Position numbers and translations under genes: made by a program. A stretch of DNA of 64,000 nt from JBDKVA01 sp039679375 (GTDB taxonomy: Bacteria; Bacillota; Clostridia; Acetivibrionales; DTU013). Position 1 is the first letter of the stretch; the number at the start of each line of letters is the position of its first letter. The notes below the pieces were generated by a model, which saw only the letters and a program-made list of their open reading frames with translations, made no database searches and had not been told where the DNA came from. Of the stretch, positions 55,465 through 64,000 are shown piece after piece. Where the stretch lies: positions 8,892 to 72,891 of the forward strand of contig JBDKVA010000107.1 in assembly GCA_039679375.1 (NCBI GenBank), given 5' to 3'.

Positions 55465-55542
55465 GAATGGCTACGCAAACAGCAGTGATTCTATGATGTT
55501 TGCGAAGACAGGCGTTTAGAAAATTTCATTCAATTAATATAG
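55465..55542. repeat. MITE-like palindromic repeat, copy 2 (5' truncated)
   Basis: It is identical to copies 1 and 3 from GAATGGCT to the terminal TTCATTCAATTAATATAG, apart from one or two substitutions. The left terminal repeat and first 25 bp are missing or replaced. It ends 18 bp before the hydrogenase-like ATG, touching its ribosome binding site. Confidence 0.85.
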
Positions 55543-55560
55543 TTCGGAAGGAAATTCCAA

Positions 55561-56943
55561 ATGGATAATATGGCGGATAAATTCCAGGAAAAGAGAATGC
55601 TCATATTCGGGGAACTTGTAAAGCGGTACTGGAGCGGCAGCTTGAAATCAGCTGAGGATTTGAACAGACTATCGCTTGACATAAAGGAAAAGTTCAATTT
55701 TGCCGAGGCCGATTTACCCTTTATAAAAGATCATATCAGAATTGCCATGGGCCTTGATCCCACAGGGAAACCTGATTTCAACGACGAGCTGGATATCGTC
55801 GCCAGATCGGAGGAAGTCGGGGAACCGATCATAGCAAAAATCCATGGTGTTTGCGAATATTGTGACAGTAAAAAATGTAATGATGTTTGCAAGCATGAAG
55901 CGGATATTTACAGGAGAAGTGAGGAACCGGTCATAGTAAATAACAAATGCATCAGCTGCGGAGAATGTATTGCAAGCTGTGATTTTGGCGCATTGGCAGA
56001 TAAGATCGAATTCATCCCATTAGTCAATTTGCTGAAGGACGGCAATACGGCCGTATTCGCTGCAGTTGCGCCTGCAATAGCCGGTCAGTTTGGAGATAAT
56101 GTGTCCATGGGGCAGCTCCGTACTGCTTTCAAGCTTATGGGATTTGCCGATATGGTAGAAGTAGCGATGTTCGCGGATATACTGACTATAAAAGAGGCAT
56201 TTGAATTCAGCCATCTGGTCAAAACTGAAGAGGATTTTTACCTGACAAGCTGCTGCTGCCCTGTATGGTTCAACCTTACAAAGAAGGGTTATCCTGATAT
56301 GTATAAGCACATGTCGCCCTCTGTGTCCCCTATGATTGCATCCGGCAGGATCTTAAAGCATCTGTATCCGGGCGCAAAGGTCGTTTTTTTCGCACCCTGC
56401 ATCGCAAAAAAATCCGAAATAAACGAACCTGAGCTAAAAGGTGCGATAGATTTCGTCATCAACTTCAGAGAGCTGGCGGAGGTGTTTTCTGCTCTGGAAA
56501 TCCATCCGGAAAACCTGCAGGGAGATGATAAAGATCAGGCCTCGATGGGAGGGCGCATCTATGCAAGGACAGGGGGCGTCAGCTTTTCGGTAAAAACCGT
56601 TGTGAACAGGTTGGAGCCCAGAAGGCTCATTAAGCTCAGGTCAACGAAGGTTGACGGCGTTAAAAGCTGTAAACAGATCCTGGATGATTTATCCGAGAAG
56701 AAAAATATCGGCGCAAATTTTATTGAAGGGATGGGCTGCACAGGCGGGTGCGTCGGCGGTCCAAGAACAAATATCGACTTGGAGAGAGCTGTAAAAATAG
56801 TAAATGAAACTGGTGAAGATTCACTGATCATGACTCCGTTTGACAATCTGAATGTCATGAAAATACTCAAGCAGCTGGGTGTGGATACCATAGAGGAAAT
56901 TATTCATAACGAGCTTGTTTCAAAATTGTTAACAAGAGAATAG
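55561..56943 (+). CDS. [FeFe]-hydrogenase-like protein, atypical H-cluster motifs
   Basis: In this 460-residue protein a helical N-terminus (1-95) is followed by two [4Fe-4S] sites (C98, C101, C106, C110 and C130, C133, C136, C140) and the H-cluster domain. L1 reads TSCCCPVW (C231-C233) rather than TSCCPGW. L2 is APCIAKKSE (C280). L3 is EGMGCTGGCVGG (C393, C397). All cluster ligands are present. The short form without NADH modules recalls the putative sensory or group D enzymes. Hydrogen sensing or turnover is uncertain. GGAAGGAAA precedes the ATG. Confidence 0.87.
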   Translation: MDNMADKFQEKRMLIFGELVKRYWSGSLKSAEDLNRLSLDIKEKFNFAEADLPFIKDHIRIAMGLDPTGKPDFNDELDIVARSEEVGEPIIAKIHGVCEYCDSKKCNDVCKHEADIYRRSEEPVIVNNKCISCGECIASCDFGALADKIEFIPLVNLLKDGNTAVFAAVAPAIAGQFGDNVSMGQLRTAFKLMGFADMVEVAMFADILTIKEAFEFSHLVKTEEDFYLTSCCCPVWFNLTKKGYPDMYKHMSPSVSPMIASGRILKHLYPGAKVVFFAPCIAKKSEINEPELKGAIDFVINFRELAEVFSALEIHPENLQGDDKDQASMGGRIYARTGGVSFSVKTVVNRLEPRRLIKLRSTKVDGVKSCKQILDDLSEKKNIGANFIEGMGCTGGCVGGPRTNIDLERAVKIVNETGEDSLIMTPFDNLNVMKILKQLGVDTIEEIIHNELVSKLLTRE

Positions 56944-56996
56944 CCGCTTCCCTGCAATATGCCGTCTGCCGGAATGCAAGCGGGAATTGCGCCGGA

Positions 56997-58349
56997 TCAT
57001 CTGTCGATTCTGTCTTCCCTTCTGACGAAAGGTCTTACGTTGGATATTTCTTTAGTCTGCTTTTTCTCAACATTTTTTGCACTTGAAACCCCTTCCTCTT
57101 CTTCATCGTCATATTCTTCTTCTTCCCATTCATCCAGCATTTCATCAAAAACGTCCTGATATTTGCAAACCAATGTCTGGTATCTAGTCTTCAATATCTT
57201 TCGTTTCTTTGAATTCTGCAGTCCGTCAAAAAATTCCTTCTTCAGTTCATACATTTCAGGATACTTCGTTTTTATGTATCGCAGAGGCATCAGATACATG
57301 CTGAAATCAAGCAGTATCTGGTACTCATTCATTACAGTATAAGCCTCTCTCTGCTCTTCTGTCATTCCTGTAGAGGCCTCAGGAAACAGTTCATTGATGA
57401 CCAGCCCCAGCAAACCTTCCGGAATGGCTTTATCCTCTTCAAAACGGCAGAATACCGGTTCAAGTCTTAGAATCCTTTCTACACCCTTTTTTGCCTCAAC
57501 GATATCTTCCCTATCAGGCAAAAGCTTGATGATAACAGCCATACAACGATTTGCTTCTGCATAAAGATCATTCTCCAGGTAATATTCCATGGAATTTTGG
57601 AGCATCTCACATGATTCGGCTATTTCATCCTCATCTGCTTCGAATGTCAGCAGCATCTCCATATAGCTCAGGCTTTCATCGAATTTTTGTTCAAGCGACA
57701 GAACGAAGGCCAGCCTCGTGCAAATGCCATACTTGCTTTTCTGATAAGCAGCATTGCCCATGCACTCTCTGAGAATATGCTCCGCCTCTTCATACTTGCC
57801 GGTTTGTATATAAGCATTTACCAGGTACAGGGCAAACAAAACGTTTTCATTTTCGTGATTGTAACCTTTCGATGCGGATATAATTGCTTTCCTGTAGCTT
57901 TTGCTTGCGATGCAGGCCTGTGTATAGTGAAGCAGCAAATCCATATCGTTCGGGTACTTTTGCAGTATCTGCTCAAACGCTTTAACCGCCTTGTTATATT
58001 TTTCCGCTCCCAGGCAAGCTATCCCTAATATATGGTATAAATGATCATTGTTTATTTCTGTTTTAACCGTTTTATCCAGTAATTTTATGATACTGTTATA
58101 ATTCCCCTCGGCCAGCGCCTGTTCAGCAAGCTTGTAGACTTGTTTCGAATTAAACTGCATATGGTGGAAATTAAGGCATGCATCCCTCATGGAATGTTTG
58201 GTTAGAACACGGTATGCAGATTCAATATCGCTATTTTCTGACGGATATTTGTCAGCGGGATATTTGACAAGCATTTCCCGGTATGCTTTTTCTATCGTTA
58301 AATCATCCGCATCTTCATTTACCTGCAGTATTTCAAAATAATCCCTCAT
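56997..58349 (-). CDS. J-domain-like/TPR protein
   Basis: The 450-residue protein starts with a J-domain-like fold (RDYFEILQVNEDADDLTIEKAYREMLVKY), but the HPD tripeptide reads PAD, so Hsp70 stimulation is doubtful. TPR-like repeats follow from about residue 80 to 290 (LYHILGIACLGAEKYNKAVKAF and others). The end is very acidic (EEEEYDDEEEE) and then basic. It is probably a cytoplasmic scaffold. Start by GGAAGG. It is convergent with the hydrogenase-like gene. Confidence 0.78.
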   Translation of the reverse strand: MRDYFEILQVNEDADDLTIEKAYREMLVKYPADKYPSENSDIESAYRVLTKHSMRDACLNFHHMQFNSKQVYKLAEQALAEGNYNSIIKLLDKTVKTEINNDHLYHILGIACLGAEKYNKAVKAFEQILQKYPNDMDLLLHYTQACIASKSYRKAIISASKGYNHENENVLFALYLVNAYIQTGKYEEAEHILRECMGNAAYQKSKYGICTRLAFVLSLEQKFDESLSYMEMLLTFEADEDEIAESCEMLQNSMEYYLENDLYAEANRCMAVIIKLLPDREDIVEAKKGVERILRLEPVFCRFEEDKAIPEGLLGLVINELFPEASTGMTEEQREAYTVMNEYQILLDFSMYLMPLRYIKTKYPEMYELKKEFFDGLQNSKKRKILKTRYQTLVCKYQDVFDEMLDEWEEEEYDDEEEEGVSSAKNVEKKQTKEISNVRPFVRREDRIDR

Positions 58350-58562
58350 AGAGTGCCTTCCATTAGCCGGAATATTCAGGTGTCTGCATAAAAACTCCTG
58401 ACCCGGTGCTTAGTTTTTTCATATCTATGGTTTATTTTATCAATCCTGCATTCATCCGTCAAATTATATATCCGCTGTTTACAACCTCCTTGCTGCAAAG
58501 GCCTTACTGAATCCTTTATCAATCCCGTGTTATAAACCATTTCTTACGCAATATTATACAAG

Positions 58563-59954
58563 TCACCAATCGATATTATAAAAAGTGTAGCCAAATAATA
58601 TATTCAGGGGAACAGCTTTTCTATAATCAATGCTCCAAACCTCCACAGGAAGGTAATCCTGTCTGCAGCCCGACAAGTAGGCTATTTTGCTGCTATCCGG
58701 CGACCAGGTAACCGGTGTGGCATAACAGCTGGATATTGCCAGGGTCGTATCGCCTTCACCCCTTGCACCGGACATTCTGATAAAGGAATAATACCTGCCA
58801 TTTGCAAAGTGTGTTGAACTGTATGCGATACTGCTGGAATCAGGCGACCAGGCCGGATAATAATTTTTCCCCTCCGGTCCTCCGGGAATTTTGAAAACAT
58901 TCCCTGTGACCAATTCGATCGTATAAATTTCGGAAATACTCACGCCTGGAGAGGTGAAGAGTACAAATCTGCCATTTGGAGATAGCCTTACCTCATTCAT
59001 TGCTCCATTCTGGTTGTTCGTAATACGCCTTTCGCTGCTTCCGTCCGTATTGCTCCTGTAAAGCTGGCTGATTCCGGATGTGTCCTTTGCTTCGAACAAC
59101 AACTCCAAGTCGTTAGGGAACCATTGAACATACGAAGCCCCCGGACGGCTGACCGTTTTAAACGTGCTTTCTGAAACATCATAAATCCTGATAAGCCTGC
59201 CTGTCGAATAAACTAACTTCTTTCCATCATGAGACCAGCTCAAAAATGCAGGAGGCTGGATCTGATCAATTCTCGATAGAGTTCTCCCATTTATGGCGTC
59301 AATAATGTAGATGATCCCGGTATTCCCTGCATAAGCGATCTTGCTCCCGTCAGGAGACCAAAAAACAGTTGAAGACCTGCCTGCCTCATCTATCGGGATC
59401 GAAACTGTTTCGCCCGTACCAGGATCATAAAGCTGCAAATAGTAATGCAAATCATCAAATATAACTGCCGCCAGCCGCCCGGTTCCTCCCGGAGGCGGAT
59501 ATGGAACCGCAATATTCATACCCGGAATAATACCAGACGTAAGGCCGTAATTGGCCTCCAGAATAAAATCGGGACGGGGCCGCCCGTTCAGTGTCACGTT
59601 ATACCTTGCTGCAATATTATAAAGCGTATCTCCCGGCTTTACCGTATAATACGGCACACCCGGCGGAACAGTTAAAACTGTTCCCGGTATTATGACATAT
59701 GGCTGATCAATACTGTTTGCTTCGATGATTATGTTCATCGGGACCCGGTACGTTTGTGAGATGGAATATATGGAATCGCCAAGCCGGACAACATATGTGG
59801 ATATCCCGGGAGGCATCGACAGCTGCTGTCCCGGGAAAATCAAATATGGGGCTGCAGCATTATTAGCTTCAACAAGAGACCTTAATGGAATACTCCAGCG
59901 CAAGGCTATATTGCTCAAGGTGTCCCCGGCACGAACGGTATAGAATATTTGCAT
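58563..59954 (-). CDS. Triple LysM-TolB propeller protein
   Basis: In this 463-residue protein three LysM domains occupy residues 1-150 (YTVRAGDTLSNIALRW, YVVRLGDSIYSISQTY, YTVKPGDTLYNIAARY). A six-bladed TolB-like propeller follows, with repeated WSPDGSKIAYA and SPDSSSIAYS strands. It begins straight with LysM and has no signal peptide, as in spore-coat or mother-cell proteins that bind peptidoglycan cortex. The ATG at 59954 follows AGAGGTC. Confidence 0.87.
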   Translation of the reverse strand: MQIFYTVRAGDTLSNIALRWSIPLRSLVEANNAAAPYLIFPGQQLSMPPGISTYVVRLGDSIYSISQTYRVPMNIIIEANSIDQPYVIIPGTVLTVPPGVPYYTVKPGDTLYNIAARYNVTLNGRPRPDFILEANYGLTSGIIPGMNIAVPYPPPGGTGRLAAVIFDDLHYYLQLYDPGTGETVSIPIDEAGRSSTVFWSPDGSKIAYAGNTGIIYIIDAINGRTLSRIDQIQPPAFLSWSHDGKKLVYSTGRLIRIYDVSESTFKTVSRPGASYVQWFPNDLELLFEAKDTSGISQLYRSNTDGSSERRITNNQNGAMNEVRLSPNGRFVLFTSPGVSISEIYTIELVTGNVFKIPGGPEGKNYYPAWSPDSSSIAYSSTHFANGRYYSFIRMSGARGEGDTTLAISSCYATPVTWSPDSSKIAYLSGCRQDYLPVEVWSIDYRKAVPLNILFGYTFYNIDW

Positions 59955-60069
59955 ATGACCTCTACCCTTTATTATCAATTTGCATAATATTCTATGATTT
60001 TATCAGAGAAAGTGTAACACAGGGCATAACGAGACCCGCCTATGTAATCAGCGTTACTCAGTTATATCA

Positions 60070-61524
60070 CTACCCATCCCTGCGCTTATCCTCGTCCGTC
60101 TGATCAGCCCCGTGCGGCAGCTCATTGGAAAACTCCGTTGAAAATCCGGCCTTATAATCCCTGCTGATATGGCCTTTGTAATTTTTCCCACCCCTGGCTG
60201 TATGCTTTAGGAGTTTCATTGCGAAATAAGCACCTGTAAAAAAGGCAACTATCAGGATGCCTGCTATCAATCCGGGTGCCTGCCCCGGAATAAACGGCAT
60301 GCTTACGATAGCAATGACCATCACGGCAAGCACAAGCCATGAAGTATACGGATAACCTGGCATCTGGCATTTCCCCTCCGGCGGACATCCGTATTTTTTC
60401 CGGAACCGTATTTGTGTGGCAATAATAACAGCATAGGTAAATAGAATGGCAAACCCGCCGGAACTGATCAGGAACAAATAGGCATTCGGGAACAGAAGAC
60501 CAAAACCCAAAGCAGCTAACATGCCAAATCCGGAGAACAGTATGCCTCTTCGCGGTACATCCTTTTTATCCTGTAACCACCTTGGAGCATGTTGTTTGTC
60601 CGCAAGGGACCGGATCATCCGGCCGAGCCCAAACATAGCGGCAAGCATTGTCGACAGAATTGCGGTAATTAGTACGATATTGAGTACATCACCTGCCCAG
60701 CCTATCCCGCTTCGATCAAGTGCAGCAACCATAGGGCTGTCATTTTGTCCGATCTCCGCTGCCGGTATGAGCGGAAGGATTGCTGCGATTGAAAGGATAT
60801 ACAATCCTACAAGACTTAAAACAGTATATCTGATTGACCTTGGAACTGTTTTACCGGGATTATTTGCTTCAGAAGAGGCAAGTCCGATGATTTCAAAGCC
60901 GGCATACGCAAATATGATAATCAACAAACTACCTGTAATACCTCTGATGCCTCCCGGCATAAATGGTTCCCGTAATAAAGCTCCTGCTCCCATGCGCGGG
61001 GTTCCTGACAGGACGCCTGTGATCAGTAAAAATGCCGCTATAATGAACGAAACGATAGCCAGCAGTTTAATGGCGGCAAGGCTGCTTTCAAGCTTGCTGA
61101 GCTTGTCCGCACCTAATAAATTAAGCAGCGTCACACTGATAATAATAGCACAGCCAAGCCATGCGACAGGTATATTGGGAATCCATTGGCGAAGCAGAAT
61201 GGAAGTGGCTGTGGCTTCACTCGACATGCCCAGCACCATTCCCGTCCAGTAGACCCATCCTGCCACAAAGCCGCCTCCAGGCCCGAATGCCTGTGCGGCG
61301 TAGGTTGAAAAGGAACCCGCATCCGGATTTGCAACTGTCATCTCCGATAATGCAAAAAGGATAAAATAAACCAGGATACCGCCAATAATATAGGCAATCA
61401 CAACAGATGGCCCGGCAGCGCGGATTGCCACTGACGATCCCAGGAAAAAGGAACCCCCGATGACAGTGCCAAGCGCCATCATCGTAAGCTGCCACGCTGA
61501 CAAACCCTTACGCGAATCGTTCAT
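60070..61524 (-). CDS. Amino acid permease (APC family)
   Basis: The 484-residue transporter has 12 predicted helices. It starts LSAWQLTMMALGTVIGGSFFLG, the APC TM1 with its unwound GTVIGG. ALSEMTVANPDAGSFSTYAAQAFG and FAYAGFEIIGLASSEANNPGKTVPRS are conserved. It resembles the AAT/GABA-permease branch; the substrate is open. GGAGAGAAG precedes the ATG. A palindromic repeat lies 14 bp upstream. Confidence 0.93.
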   Translation of the reverse strand: MNDSRKGLSAWQLTMMALGTVIGGSFFLGSSVAIRAAGPSVVIAYIIGGILVYFILFALSEMTVANPDAGSFSTYAAQAFGPGGGFVAGWVYWTGMVLGMSSEATATSILLRQWIPNIPVAWLGCAIIISVTLLNLLGADKLSKLESSLAAIKLLAIVSFIIAAFLLITGVLSGTPRMGAGALLREPFMPGGIRGITGSLLIIIFAYAGFEIIGLASSEANNPGKTVPRSIRYTVLSLVGLYILSIAAILPLIPAAEIGQNDSPMVAALDRSGIGWAGDVLNIVLITAILSTMLAAMFGLGRMIRSLADKQHAPRWLQDKKDVPRRGILFSGFGMLAALGFGLLFPNAYLFLISSGGFAILFTYAVIIATQIRFRKKYGCPPEGKCQMPGYPYTSWLVLAVMVIAIVSMPFIPGQAPGLIAGILIVAFFTGAYFAMKLLKHTARGGKNYKGHISRDYKAGFSTEFSNELPHGADQTDEDKRRDG

Positions 61525-61537
61525 AATCTTCTCTCCA

Positions 61538-61643
61538 CTATATTGAATGAACTAATTTTCTTTACGAATGGCTGCGCAAATAGCAGTGATTCTATGATGT
61601 TTGCGAAGACAGGCGTTTGGAAAATTTCATTCAACTAATATAG
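61538..61643. repeat. MITE-like palindromic repeat, copy 3
   Basis: A complete 106-bp copy, CTATATTGAATGAA to TTCATTCAACTAATATAG, with three base differences from copy 1. It abuts the ribosome binding site of the permease gene and contains no ORF. Confidence 0.88.
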
Positions 61644-61736
61644 AACTCATAAATACATGGATATTTGAACTCCACTTGAATTATAGGGTTCCCATAAGAA
61701 AAAAAATCATGAATATGCGCAAGGCTACCTTAACTT

Positions 61737-62627
61737 TCACCAATAAACCCGCCGGGAGAGTGATGTGGGCAGCTTTGTAAAGGAATCGCCCCGTGCTGCA
61801 TTAATCTGGGCTTGAGTGAGAAAGATACTTCCGGAAAGGTCTGCTCCTCTGATGTCAGCATCCCGAAGATCCGCACCCAGGAGATCCGTCCCGCACAAAT
61901 CGGCTCCCCTCAGGTCAGCTGCTATAAGGCAGGCTCCTCTCAGGTTCTCACCTCTTAAGTTTTTTCCTCTTAAATCTGCGCCAATAAGATCCAAACCTCG
62001 TCCAAATGTTTTCCGGCTGCAAATATGACTCAATTTTTTACCATCCGTCTTTTCAGTCCGTATCTTCTCCCGCACTAATTCACTGACCTTTGAAATCAGT
62101 GAATTGACAGCTGCTCTATGTGCCGCCAAATCCAGCTTCAGGAGCGAATCCGCACTGAGGAGAGTCAGGCGTTCCGTTTCGCTAAACATCGAACTAAGCT
62201 CATTTTGAATATTTCCCCCCAAATCTGCTGCAAGTGCATCTGCTAAATACCAAAGCATTTCATGCAGCTGATATATGAGCAGGAATATATCAAACATTTG
62301 CCCGGAGGATTCCGGTACTTGACGCCAGTCACGCCCGCCATAAGTGATTTGAGCAACCTTCTGACCTGCGCCAAAACAGTCATAGGAAGTGCACCCTTTG
62401 AATCCCAGTTTCCGGAGGTCTTTATGAACGCTGCATTGAAAATTCGCTTGCAGGTGAAAACAGGGCTTTCCGGCATCTTTATTTTCAGGGAAGCCTTCTG
62501 AAGCCGAAAAATATAGTGCAGCACAGCAAAAGCCGAAACATTTTTCACAATCAGCCTTCAGACCGCTAAATCTGTTGTCACGGGAGGATAATGCCGCACC
62601 CCCATTTTCATCATTCATATATTTCAT
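61737..62627 (-). CDS. Cys-cluster and pentapeptide-repeat protein
   Basis: This 296-residue protein has an N-terminal Cys cluster (C27, C30, C34, C35 in CEKCFGFCC, then C56, C65, C79, C84) resembling YkgJ-type metal sites. A helical middle follows and then 11-12 pentapeptide repeats (about 211-268, as [19 protein letters not shown]) forming a right-handed quadrilateral helix. Pentapeptide proteins can mimic DNA; here the role is unknown. Start by AAGGGAT. Confidence 0.85.
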   Translation of the reverse strand: MKYMNDENGGAALSSRDNRFSGLKADCEKCFGFCCAALYFSASEGFPENKDAGKPCFHLQANFQCSVHKDLRKLGFKGCTSYDCFGAGQKVAQITYGGRDWRQVPESSGQMFDIFLLIYQLHEMLWYLADALAADLGGNIQNELSSMFSETERLTLLSADSLLKLDLAAHRAAVNSLISKVSELVREKIRTEKTDGKKLSHICSRKTFGRGLDLIGADLRGKNLRGENLRGACLIAADLRGADLCGTDLLGADLRDADIRGADLSGSIFLTQAQINAARGDSFTKLPTSLSRRVYW

Positions 62628-62745
62628 AAATTATCCCTTCAATCAAAAATATACTAGTATATGCTAAGCGTAGAGTCAATTATTTTTTACAGCAGAATAA
62701 TTAAAGTAGAAGCCAATGTAGATCACAACCAAAATTTGCACTGGG

Positions 62746-62780
62746 AAAAGTCTCTATATTCAAAAATATAGAGACTTTTT
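62746..62780 (-). terminator. Terminator of the AraC/GyrI-like gene
   Basis: AAAGTCTCTATATT and AATATAGAGACTTT pair perfectly around CAAA. Runs of T or A flank it on both strands; it is probably bidirectional. Confidence 0.88.
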
Positions 62781-62817
62781 CGTACTTTTTGAAGAGATAT
62801 TAAATAACGTTAGTCAT

Positions 62818-63735
62818 TTATACCTTTTTTACATTCAGCTGTCTTACCGGCCTTGCCTCTATATAGCCCCTATACCCCATCGGTGCCAGCTGAAATCTCG
62901 GACCGTCTTCATCCGCCCACTCAAACCCGTATACCTTGGGATCATAATTCTTCATTACCTCCCATAATTCGGATATTGCTTCACCGAATTTTTCGTCATC
63001 ATATGGCTTTCCCTGGAAAACCATCATTTTACAAGGTAGAAGGTCAATTAACTCAAAGCCTTGCGGTATTTCTCCCATATAATCGGCTGGTACTTCAACC
63101 CCCTGGGTGTATAAAGATGTGCCGGGTTTTTGCATATTTTGAGGCATCCACATTCCGATAGGCTCATATAAGGCTTCTTTGATCCTTGACAGAACATCCC
63201 ACACATCGCATCCTACCTCTTCGCAGTATTCGAAATAATGCGTCGCCTTAACACCCCGCTTAAGAATCAGCTTCCTTGCAGGTCGATCAACCACCTGCAC
63301 AAAAACAGTGCTTGTACTAGGATTTTCAGACATAAGTTCCACTCCTTTTTGCAATGTAAGGTAAAAATCACGGACATTATTGGGTATAAAGAACTTGAAC
63401 AAAGGTGCATTTTTACTGTAATATTGCGGCGTCATACCGAACTGTTTTGAAAAAGCCCTTGTAAATCCTTCGTGCGAGTCGAATACAAAGTCGAAGGCCA
63501 CATCAATGATTCTCACATCCGGATCACGCAACCTAACAGCCGCCCGGGACAGCCGTATGGCCCGGATGTATTCGAAAGGCGTTTTTCCTACCATTTCCTT
63601 GAAAATTCTCTCGGCATGCCATGGAGAATATTTGGCTGCATTTGCCAGCATGTGGAGTGTTATTTGCTCGGTAATATGTTCCTGTATATACTCCTTCATA
63701 CGTTCTACAGCGTTTATTTTATCCCAATTATCCAT
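62818..63735 (-). CDS. AraC-family regulator with GyrI-like domain
   Basis: The 305-residue regulator has its AraC HTH at the N-terminus (about 10-105: LHMLANAAKYSPWHAERIF, then IDVAFDFVFDSHEGFTRAF) and a GyrI-like/SOUL-type effector domain (about 145-305) ending in FQLAPMGYRGYIEARPV. This is the Rob/MarA-like layout for sensing small hydrophobic compounds. Start by GGAGGTGAGAGC. No target operon lies next to it. Confidence 0.9.
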   Translation of the reverse strand: MDNWDKINAVERMKEYIQEHITEQITLHMLANAAKYSPWHAERIFKEMVGKTPFEYIRAIRLSRAAVRLRDPDVRIIDVAFDFVFDSHEGFTRAFSKQFGMTPQYYSKNAPLFKFFIPNNVRDFYLTLQKGVELMSENPSTSTVFVQVVDRPARKLILKRGVKATHYFEYCEEVGCDVWDVLSRIKEALYEPIGMWMPQNMQKPGTSLYTQGVEVPADYMGEIPQGFELIDLLPCKMMVFQGKPYDDEKFGEAISELWEVMKNYDPKVYGFEWADEDGPRFQLAPMGYRGYIEARPVRQLNVKKV

Positions 63736-64000
63736 GCTCTCACCTCCGGAATAGATAATATCACAGGACAACTGCTTATTACTTGACCTGTTTTGCTATA
63801 TATAAATACGCATATCTTTAAACATCCGATCCATGAGTGATCATAAGGATGTCACATAGGCTATATAATTCTAGGAGTCCGCTCGGAAACGAATGTATGC
63901 AGATTTTCAGACAATTTTTTTGTCCAAAACTTTCAAAAAAACGGCGAATATCCGGATATTTAACGCTTTTTTTGAAAGAATTTGGGCGGAAAAATGGGCG
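63736..64000. other. Intergenic region at the window end
   Basis: It holds a 12-bp palindrome ATATCCGGATAT near 63951-63962 and several A/T runs. I see no gene, RNA or terminator I can support. Confidence 0.35.

Noticed and set aside
1..64000. tRNA, rRNA, tmRNA or classic riboswitches other than the T-box
   Set aside because: I searched intergenic stretches for cloverleaf ends, CCA tails and conserved riboswitch cores and saw none; a covariance search could still reveal one in the 10.3-10.5 kb unit.

Overview
The window reads as a low-GC, Gram-positive, strictly anaerobic spore-former of the Clostridia (Ruminiclostridium-like); the genus is inference. The evidence is a glycyl radical enzyme with its activase, an [FeFe]-hydrogenase-like protein, an electron-transferring flavoprotein with built-in ferredoxin domains, a T-box leader on tyrS, LexA boxes of the Bacillus/Clostridium type on uvrA and uvrB, AGGAGG-type ribosome binding sites and LysM proteins of spore or cell-wall type. 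No rRNA, tRNA, CRISPR array, prophage or transposase gene was seen.

Layout. 1-16.8 kb is mixed housekeeping and accessory DNA: the end of a GGDEF protein, thpR, two TIM-barrel glycosidase-like proteins, a Phd-Uma2 fusion, tyrS with its T-box, dcd, acetyltransferases, and an acyl-CoA dehydrogenase/etfB/etfA cluster. There are decayed fragments (rhodanese, HAD) and a promoter-driven unit of unknown nature at about 10.2-10.6 kb. 17.2-33.2 kb is one coherent locus. Ten same-strand genes encode a glycyl radical enzyme (GRE) activase, the GRE, a cupin, a phosphomannose-isomerase-like protein, two sugar ABC permeases, a sugar-binding lipoprotein, an FAD oxidoreductase, a fused sugar isomerase/Gfo-Idh dehydrogenase and an SGNH esterase. 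They are divergent from a YesM/YesN-type two-component system. A 24-bp motif lies at the same distance (31 nt) from a TATAAT box upstream of both the activase and the ABC permeases, which strongly suggests a dedicated operator. This locus is the best candidate for an undescribed system: regulated import, oxidation/epimerisation and radical cleavage or dehydration of a carbohydrate.

33.2-51.1 kb is mostly core functions: a methyltransferase, HicAB, a ClpE-like unfoldase, uvrA, uvrB, aspartate kinase, a TVP38-type membrane protein, and topoisomerase IV-like parC and parE flanking a YbaK deacylase. 51.3-64 kb holds a LysM-CAP protein, a split ThrE-like exporter, an orphan corrinoid protein with a PocR-AraC regulator, the hydrogenase-like protein, a J-domain/TPR protein, a LysM-TolB protein, an amino acid permease, a pentapeptide protein and an AraC/GyrI-like regulator.

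An imperfect-palindromic repeat of about 106 bp occurs three times (2.7, 55.5 and 61.6 kb), each time directly upstream of a ribosome binding site. It resembles a MITE inserted in, or supplying, 5' leaders.
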